Below, piece after piece: positions 1 to 5,056 of a stretch of 9,463 nt of DNA; within the stretch, counting starts at the first letter, position 1, and each line of letters opens with the position of its first letter. Source of the stretch: Acidobacteriota bacterium (GTDB taxonomy: Bacteria > Planctomycetota > Phycisphaerae > WQYP01 > JAJZKJ01); the NCBI GenBank assembly GCA_021804195.1, contig JAJZKJ010000055.1, positions 1 through 9,463 on the forward strand, in the 5' to 3' direction. The translations under genes and the position numbers were made by a program. The notes under the pieces are model-generated. The model did no database searches. It saw only the letters and a program-made list of their open reading frames with translations, and was not told the DNA's origin.

Positions 1-64
1 CACGCCTTATCCTAAGCAGCGCTGCGGGATTTTGCCGGACGGAGGTTGTTATTGGGGCGACATT

Positions 65-94
65 GGATGGCCATTCCGGGGATGGCCATTCCGG
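65..94. repeat. Perfect tandem duplication, 2 x 15 bp
   Basis: The unit GGATGGCCATTCCGG occurs twice with no gap, at 65-79 and 80-94. Each unit contains a near-palindrome centred on ATGGCCAT (six potential base pairs per side, one of them G-T), so each copy could form a cruciform or a protein-binding dyad. It lies about 100 bp beyond the stop codon of the minus-strand glycosyltransferase. No T-run follows it on the minus strand, so it does not look like an intrinsic terminator. The rest of 1-197 holds nothing I can call a gene. Confidence 0.85.
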
Positions 95-197
95 CTGTCA
101 GCGGGTGGTCTGGCGGAAAAAAACCGTTCGCCCAGAGAATCAGCGCCGCTCGCGGGTATCCGCCCGCCGCAAAGCACCGCCCGCGGCTGGCGGCAAT

Positions 198-1985
198 CTA
201 CCGCCCAGCCAAAGCCGGTGTTGGCGCGTGGCGACGTTGGATGGCGCGGTCTATTCCAGGCAATACGTAATCTCGGGCCACCACTTCCCAACTCATTTTT
301 TGGGCTAGTTCGTAACCGTTCTGCAGCAGCTTGGCAAAATGGCGTTCTTCAGTCGGAAGGCGGCTGTAAAGCGCCGCGGCTACCTGGCCGGCGACGTTAT
401 CTTCAATACGGTCGCGGGCGGCGCGATCAATGGCCAGGATGTCCGCAAGAGACGTACGGTTGACTTGGGGAGTCGCGGTGTAATCCACCTCCAAGATATT
501 GTCCAACCGTCTTTCGCCGGCGGCCCTGCGGGCGAAGCCGGCGCAGCCGCAGAGTTCGGTAAACGCACAGATTCCGCCAAAGGAAATGGGTTCCACCTGG
601 GCGATGCCGAAGGGTTCATAAATGGATTGACCAAATTCCACATCAGAACCTTTGCGGATATCCATGAAATCCATGTCCTGGGGCATGCGGGCGCCGCAGG
701 TTTGCCGATCAAATCCGAATTGGTTGAGGTAGATGATTTTTCCGTTGCGTCCGCGGGCGTTGAACTCCTGAACGCCGGCGTAATAGGCGGCCTCCCCGCC
801 GGTGAGGTCCGGATAGCCTTCACGATGGGCGACGGGCCATTTGTAACCGGCTTCCATGTTGAGTACGTCATCGCCACGGCGGGCGGAGGTTTCAGTGGAA
901 AGCACAAAAAGCACGGCGGTTTTGTGATCGCGGCGGAGCAGCGGTTCCAGATGATCCATCACGCGATGATCCCGCCACAATCCCTTGGACAAGACCAAAC
1001 GGGTGACGTGGGTGAAAACAAAATCCGGCTCAAAGCCCAGCAGATTCCGGCAATAGCGGCGGAGACGATCGCGGGCGGCGAGCTTTTCGGGCAGCGAAAT
1101 GGCAAACGCGGGCACGCCGTTGTAAGCCAGATCAATGGATTGCTTTTCAAACGCCCGATCCATAAAGCGCAGTTCGCGGACCACCTCATCGCCGACCGCG
1201 AGAATGTTATCGCAATGGCGGGCAGCATCCACGAGGGGGTATTTGTAAAAGGCATCCTGCGGCCCAAAGACTTCATTCACGTTCAGGCCGCGTTGATGGG
1301 CGTAATTGAGGGCGTTGTAGAAGGCGATGTCGTGGCCGGGGTGTTCTTCCACAATGCGGCGCATGGGGGCCACCTCATGGGCATAAAAGAGGGTGCGAAA
1401 GCGGTCCGGGGCGAGCATGCGGGCGGCCAGAGCGGTGGGCATGCCCATGTACTCATGGGAAAGAATCACCGCCGGTTCAGGGCCTTCCGGACAACCCACC
1501 GCGTGCAGAGCTTCCAGCGCCGGCTCGGCAATGCGGCAATACTGTTCATAATCCCAAATCCATTCATATTTATTGGATTGAATGGCGAATTCTTCAAACA
1601 GGCGGAATTTAAACGCGTTGGAGCGGGCCTGATCATAATGGTTGACGTTCAGCAGCAACACTTCGGGGAATGCTTTTACGCCCGTGGCGGGGTCAAAAAA
1701 CACCTTGCGCCCGTAGACAATGTTGACATGAAATTTTCGTTCGATTTCGGCGAAGGCGTGGCCGAACGGGTGACGCACAATGCCATCCATCGAACTGTAC
1801 AACACCTCCCCGTTGTCGCCCAGACGCGTGGCCGCGGTGCCATCGGTGGAAAACAGCGGCCCCACGAGAATATCCCGATCAACCCGGCTGGACCACGTTT
1901 TGGAAGTTAAAAGACCGTGCAGAACTGCGCCAATGCCGCCGATTTTCTGGACAGCTTCGTGGGTGACATGTACTACAGATTTCAT
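198..1985 (-). CDS. Glycogen/starch-synthase-like GT-B glycosyltransferase
   Basis: This 595-residue protein is probably a retaining, cytoplasmic glycosyltransferase of the glycogen synthase type, which would transfer glucose from a nucleotide sugar (ADP- or UDP-glucose) to a growing alpha-1,4-glucan. Visible in the sequence: an N-terminal KIGGIG motif at residues 14-19, which resembles the sugar-nucleotide-binding K-x-G-G of glycogen synthases; HEYMG near 177 and YAHEVAP near 201 in the N-terminal Rossmann half; THVTRLVLSKG at 325-335, resembling the R-x-x-x-x-K-G segment of the C-terminal half; and YEPFGIAQVEP with the E-x7-E pair of retaining GT-B enzymes at E457 and E465. It is about 100 residues longer than typical bacterial GlgA (about 480), so the acceptor or donor may differ. 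The ATG is preceded on the minus strand by AAAGGGA with a 7-nt spacer. The gene is divergent from the membrane-protein gene. The fold is well supported; the exact substrate is not, so I give no gene symbol. Confidence 0.85.
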   Translation of the reverse strand: MKSVVHVTHEAVQKIGGIGAVLHGLLTSKTWSSRVDRDILVGPLFSTDGTAATRLGDNGEVLYSSMDGIVRHPFGHAFAEIERKFHVNIVYGRKVFFDPATGVKAFPEVLLLNVNHYDQARSNAFKFRLFEEFAIQSNKYEWIWDYEQYCRIAEPALEALHAVGCPEGPEPAVILSHEYMGMPTALAARMLAPDRFRTLFYAHEVAPMRRIVEEHPGHDIAFYNALNYAHQRGLNVNEVFGPQDAFYKYPLVDAARHCDNILAVGDEVVRELRFMDRAFEKQSIDLAYNGVPAFAISLPEKLAARDRLRRYCRNLLGFEPDFVFTHVTRLVLSKGLWRDHRVMDHLEPLLRRDHKTAVLFVLSTETSARRGDDVLNMEAGYKWPVAHREGYPDLTGGEAAYYAGVQEFNARGRNGKIIYLNQFGFDRQTCGARMPQDMDFMDIRKGSDVEFGQSIYEPFGIAQVEPISFGGICAFTELCGCAGFARRAAGERRLDNILEVDYTATPQVNRTSLADILAIDRAARDRIEDNVAGQVAAALYSRLPTEERHFAKLLQNGYELAQKMSWEVVARDYVLPGIDRAIQRRHAPTPALAGR

Positions 1986-2118
1986 GCGAAATTCCCTTTA
2001 TGGTTGCAGGTAGGGCCCAAGCAAGTCCGGCGCCCCGCATTCAACCATCGGTTATTTGCCATGATCGGGATGAACCGATTCGCAAAGCAGCGGACCCTGC
2101 CAGCCTATGGTTATCGAA

Positions 2119-2173
2119 AAGCGGCGGCACTGCAACAGTGGCGCGCCGGTGAATGGCACGCCGGCTGCCGCTT
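2119..2173. promoter_or_regulatory. Possible three-way-junction RNA element in the divergent intergenic region
   Basis: A 7-bp outer stem (AAGCGGC 2119-2125 with GCCGCTT 2167-2173) encloses two smaller hairpins. The first is CACTG-CAA-CAGTG at 2128-2140. The second is GCCGG 2145-2149 with CCGGC 2161-2165, where an inner GTG/CAC pairing is also possible. Because the element is self-complementary it could act in the leader of either flanking gene: the minus-strand glycosyltransferase or the plus-strand membrane protein. It matches no riboswitch class that I recognise. Such pairing can arise by chance in GC-rich DNA. Confidence 0.4.
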
Positions 2174-2205
2174 GACCGAATCACGAGCCACGGCCATGAT
2201 GCAAT

Positions 2206-2228
2206 GGGCCAGGCGGACGGCCTGGCCC
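2206..2228 (+). promoter_or_regulatory. Perfect 9-bp GC-rich hairpin just upstream of the membrane-protein gene
   Basis: GGGCCAGGC (2206-2214) and GCCTGGCCC (2220-2228) are exact reverse complements around a 5-nt loop, GGACG. The hairpin ends 22 nt before the proposed ATG at 2251, just upstream of the G-rich ribosome-binding region at 2241-2245. No T-run follows on either strand, so it is unlikely to be a terminator. It is more likely a translational or RNA-stability element, or a protein-binding dyad. The loop contains GGA, the core recognised by CsrA, but no fuller CsrA consensus is present. Confidence 0.6.
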
Positions 2229-2250
2229 CACTGCCGATACGGGGGTGCCG

Positions 2251-2910
2251 ATGATGAACAATCTGAAGACGGCGATAAAGGAAATAGAATCTCTGGTGGA
2301 ACCGCGTTGGCCGGTGATGGTGGCTTTGCTGGCCGCGGGCGGCATTTATGTGGCGATGCCCCCGGCCATGGCGTTGGGCGGACGGTGGACTTTGCTGGCA
2401 CTGGTCAGCGCGCTGCTGGTGCCGGCGATGGTAACGCATCGCGCCGGCAAGCATCGGCTGAATATGATCCTGGGCTTGTGCATCAACGGAGTGGTCAGTT
2501 TTTTTGAATTGGCATCGTTGGCGCTGCTGATCCGGCAGTTGCCTGATCCGGCGACCAAGCCGGTGCTGCTGCTGCAATCCGCCGCGGCCTTATGGCTGAC
2601 CAATGTTCTGGTGTTTTCGCTGTGGTATTGGCGGCTGGACGCGGGCGGCCCGCGGGCCAGGCGATTCCAAGCATCGTCGCGGAACAGTTGGTTTTTATTT
2701 CCACAGATGCTCTCGCCCCATCCGGCCAGCAATAACTGGATGCCAAGATATGTAGATTATCTATTTTTGGCATTTAACACCAGCACGGCTTTTTCGCCGA
2801 CGGATACGGCCATCCTGGCCCGGCCGGCCAAACTGCTGATGATGGCCCAATCCTTGATTTCAGTGGCTATTGTGGCGTTGGTGGCGGCCCGGGCGGTGAA
2901 CATCATTTAA
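2251..2910 (+). CDS. Small multi-pass membrane protein with pore-loop-like C-terminus, function unknown
   Basis: This 219-residue integral membrane protein has no assignable function. Hydrophobic segments lie near residues 20-38, 45-61, 71-94, 105-126 and 194-216. Between the last two is a loop (about 130-168) rich in Arg, Ser, Asn and Trp, followed by DYLFLAFNTSTAFSPTD (about 169-185), a short amphipathic stretch placed like a re-entrant pore helix, and then a final helix ending AARAVNII. That arrangement resembles the DUF1345-type family of predicted membrane proteins and, more distantly, the pore-plus-inner-helix end of two-helix cation channels, but there is no K+-channel TVGYG filter. 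The ATG at 2251 is chosen because GGGGG at 2241-2245 sits 5 nt upstream; ATG 2254 and GTG 2245 are alternatives, and the frame is closed by a stop at 2197. It precedes two ClC genes on the same strand, separated from them by about 170 bp and a stem-loop. Confidence 0.8.
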   Translation: MMNNLKTAIKEIESLVEPRWPVMVALLAAGGIYVAMPPAMALGGRWTLLALVSALLVPAMVTHRAGKHRLNMILGLCINGVVSFFELASLALLIRQLPDPATKPVLLLQSAAALWLTNVLVFSLWYWRLDAGGPRARRFQASSRNSWFLFPQMLSPHPASNNWMPRYVDYLFLAFNTSTAFSPTDTAILARPAKLLMMAQSLISVAIVALVAARAVNII

Positions 2911-2968
2911 CCCTACAGTGTCAGGCGAACATGTGGTGGACGCCGCCGGTTGCCGCAGCCGCGTTATC

Positions 2969-2980
2969 CGATTAAAATCG
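2969..2980. repeat. Short AT-rich dyad CGATT-AA-AATCG
   Basis: A 12-bp inverted repeat with two 5-bp arms and a 2-bp centre lies between the membrane-protein gene and the first ClC gene, about 60 bp upstream of the putative -10 box. The 2-nt spacing does not suit an RNA hairpin, but the dyad could be a binding site for a dimeric regulator. No regulator gene is adjacent, so this is only a candidate operator. Confidence 0.3.
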
Positions 2981-2993
2981 ATCAAAGAATAAA

Positions 2994-3034
2994 GCTGGCC
3001 GCCGCTATTGGGATCTGGTATCCTCGGCGGCAGC
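2994..3034 (+). promoter_or_regulatory. Stem-loop between membrane-protein gene and first ClC gene
   Basis: GCTGGCCGCCG (2994-3004) pairs with CGGCGGCAGC (3025-3034): ten base pairs with one bulged G. Inside is a smaller hairpin, GGAT-CTGGT-ATCC (3011-3023). A T-rich stretch (TAGTTTTGTGT) begins only 7 nt after the stem, so this could be a poor intrinsic terminator for the upstream gene. It could equally be a regulatory structure next to the ClC promoter. The two readings cannot be separated from sequence alone. Confidence 0.45.
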
Positions 3035-3038
3035 ATCC

Positions 3039-3044
3039 TATAGT
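3039..3044 (+). promoter_or_regulatory. Candidate -10 box of the first ClC gene (TATAGT)
   Basis: TATAGT differs from TATAAT at one base. The best-spaced -35 candidate (TGGTAT, 3016-3021, 17-bp spacer) is poor. Transcription would begin near 3051, giving a leader of about 30 nt that includes AAGGAG (3074-3079) before the proposed ATG at 3083. Confidence 0.3.
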
Positions 3045-3082
3045 TTTGTGTAATGCCGATGTGCCGGGATCGCAAGGAGTCT

Positions 3083-4969
3083 ATGGCCTTTTTTAGCGAG
3101 ACTGATGGAAGTGGGCGCGGGAAGCCGGGTGATGCGGCCGGGCCACCCCCGGTTGACCCCAGCGGCGGCCCCAAAAAAGGAGCCGTCCCTGGCGTTTCCA
3201 GCCAAGCCGCTCCAAACCCCGATGCCGACTTGCTGGACGAGGTGATTCCCAAGAAAGACTCTCGAGGTTTGCTGGATCGCAGCGGACTGTTTTTGTGCGG
3301 GCTTGCAGCACTGATAGGCGTTTTGGGCGAGGCGGCAGCGTGGTCGCTTTTCAAGCTCATCGGGCTGTTTACCAATTTGTCTTTCCGAGGACAATTTTCT
3401 TTCGCATTCAACGCGCCCACCACCGCCCACGTAGGCTGGTGGGTGCTGCTGATACCGGCCGCGGGCGGAATCGTGGTGGGCCTGATGGCCCGCTACGGGT
3501 CCGAGATGATTCGTGGACACGGAATCCCGGAAGCCATGGCCAGTGCCCTGTTCCACGAGAGCAAAATCCCCGCGCGAGTGGCCGTGCTCAAGCCTCTTTC
3601 GGCGGCGGTGAGCATTGGCACGGGCTGTCCATTCGGCGCGGAGGGACCGATTATTGCCACTGGCGCCGCCTTGGGATCTATCGTGGGCCAGGTGATTACG
3701 GTTACCAAGGAAAGGCGACGGGTGCTGCTTGCGGCGGGAGCGGCGGCCGGAATGTCGGCAACGTTTGGCGCACCGCTGGCCTCCATCCTGATGGCGCTGG
3801 AATTGCTGCTTTTTGAGTTCCAGCCCATATCCATCCTGGCGGTGGCGATCGCCAGCGGCGTTGCCGGCGGGCTGCGGATTCTGGTGAGCGGCACCAGTCC
3901 GATCTTCGCCATGCCGGCATTACCGGTTCCCACGCTGGAGCCCTTAATCATTTACGCGGCCATCGGCGTGGTCTGCGGACTGGTGGCGGTGCTGCTGACC
4001 CATGGCCTGTACTGGGTGGAGAAGCTGTTCACCAAATACAGTCACGTGCATTGGATGTGGTGGCCGGCGATGGGAGGGGTGGTGGTGGGGGCGTGCGGGC
4101 TGATTTTTAATCCGTCGATGGGCGTGGGATACGTCAACATCCGCCATATCCTGGCAGGCAAGGGCGGACTGGAATTTGCGGGGTTGCTGCTGTTGACGCG
4201 CATCGTATCCTGGACGGTAGCGCTGGGCAGCGGAACCTCGGGCAGTACGATGGCACCGCTGTTTAATATCGGCAGCGCGCTGGGCGCGGTGGTGGCAATG
4301 GCCATTTTGTATTTGATTCCCCATGCGGATGTCAACGTGCAAGCGGCGGCCCTGGTGGGCATGGCGGCTCTATTTTGCGGCGCCACCTGGACTCCCTTGA
4401 CTTCGATTGTCTTTGCGTTTGAAACGACACTGCGGCCCAACGGGCTGGCACCCATCGTTGCCGGGTGTACCGCATCATTTCTGGTTTCGTGTGCCTTCAT
4501 GCGCAGCAATTTATTGACGGAAAAATTTGCCCGCAGCGGTGGCCGGGCATTGTTTCGTCCCCAGGCCGATTTTATGGACAGCGTTTTGGTCAAAGAGGCG
4601 TTTTCGCCGGATCCAATTTGCCTGGCTGGCGATGAAACCTGCGCCTCGGCCCGTAAAAAGGTAGCCACCGACGAACGATACATGCCGTACGACGGTTTTC
4701 CGATTGTTGACCCAAAGCACCATTTACTGGGCGTGCTTTCCACCCGGGACTTTCTGAATCCGGAAATTCCGCCCGAGACCGCGCTTTCCGCGATGATCCG
4801 CCGACCGCCGGTAGTCATTTACTCAGATTGTTCGCTGCGCCGGGCGGACCAGATGATGGTCCGGCACCGGGTAGGCCGGTTGGTGGTTATGGACCGGGAC
4901 ACGCCATCCAAAATACTGGGCATTATTACGCGTGATGATCTGCTCACGGCACATCGGCAACGTAGTTGA
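3083..4969 (+). CDS. ClC-family anion channel/antiporter with C-terminal CBS pair (first of two)
   Basis: This 628-residue inner-membrane protein of the ClC family would move chloride or a related anion, as a channel or in exchange for protons. Residues 1-60 are a Pro/Gly-rich, probably disordered cytoplasmic extension. The ClC core follows, with GHGIPE (145-150), GAEGP (185-189), FGAPLASILMALEL (228-241) and SGTSGSTMAP (383-392). CBS domains lie near 499-560 and 564-625; in this family they commonly bind adenine nucleotides. The gating glutamate is kept (E187), but compared with E. coli CLC-ec1 the selectivity Ser107 is His, Arg147 is Ala, Gluin E203 is Leu (L241), and Tyr445 appears to be Leu (L478). 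The ATG at 3083 is chosen because AAGGAG lies just upstream, although with only a 3-nt gap; in-frame ATGs at 3053 and 3059 have no ribosome-binding site. A second ClC gene follows after 87 bp, so they may be co-transcribed. The ion specificity cannot be stated. Confidence 0.93.
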   Translation: MAFFSETDGSGRGKPGDAAGPPPVDPSGGPKKGAVPGVSSQAAPNPDADLLDEVIPKKDSRGLLDRSGLFLCGLAALIGVLGEAAAWSLFKLIGLFTNLSFRGQFSFAFNAPTTAHVGWWVLLIPAAGGIVVGLMARYGSEMIRGHGIPEAMASALFHESKIPARVAVLKPLSAAVSIGTGCPFGAEGPIIATGAALGSIVGQVITVTKERRRVLLAAGAAAGMSATFGAPLASILMALELLLFEFQPISILAVAIASGVAGGLRILVSGTSPIFAMPALPVPTLEPLIIYAAIGVVCGLVAVLLTHGLYWVEKLFTKYSHVHWMWWPAMGGVVVGACGLIFNPSMGVGYVNIRHILAGKGGLEFAGLLLLTRIVSWTVALGSGTSGSTMAPLFNIGSALGAVVAMAILYLIPHADVNVQAAALVGMAALFCGATWTPLTSIVFAFETTLRPNGLAPIVAGCTASFLVSCAFMRSNLLTEKFARSGGRALFRPQADFMDSVLVKEAFSPDPICLAGDETCASARKKVATDERYMPYDGFPIVDPKHHLLGVLSTRDFLNPEIPPETALSAMIRRPPVVIYSDCSLRRADQMMVRHRVGRLVVMDRDTPSKILGIITRDDLLTAHRQRS

Positions 4970-4983
4970 TTTGAGTAACTCCT

Positions 4984-5039
4984 GGTGGCATTTTCCACCG
5001 CGAGTCGCTAAATTACTTCGCCAGGCGCATGGTGGCGCC
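4984..5039 (+). other. Two small hairpins in the gap between the ClC genes
   Basis: GGTGG-CATTTT-CCACC (4984-4999) and GGCGC-ATGGTG-GCGCC (5024-5039) are 5-bp stems with 6-nt loops. Neither is followed by a T-run, so I see no terminator between the two ClC genes, which is compatible with co-transcription. The second hairpin ends about 17 nt before the ATG at 5057 and could influence access to the weak ribosome-binding site GGCGGA. Confidence 0.3.
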
Positions 5040-5056
5040 GGTGGCGGAATACATCC

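Noticed and set aside
98..165. Possible intrinsic terminator for the minus-strand glycosyltransferase (A7 at 117-123, a T-run on that strand)
   Set aside because: The only nearby stem (a 5-bp GCGGG/CCCGC pairing) is separated from the T-run by about 30 nt, too far for a terminator.
339..1910. A 523-codon open frame on the plus strand, antisense to the glycosyltransferase gene
   Set aside because: It is fully covered by a gene with clear GT-B motifs on the other strand. Its product is Gly/His/Val-rich with no recognisable domain, and it has no ribosome-binding site. Long antisense frames are common in GC-rich genes.
1917..2577. Overlapping open frames on both strands across the intergenic region and the start of the membrane-protein gene (up to 196 codons)
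   Set aside because: They give low-complexity Arg/Gln/His-rich products and overlap a gene whose product has convincing membrane segments.
2911..3082. Possible fluoride riboswitch upstream of the first ClC gene, since some ClC proteins export fluoride under such control
   Set aside because: I looked for the crcB-motif pattern (GGCGATGG...CCGCC with a later CTGATG-type segment) and could not align it. The stem-loop present has a different layout.
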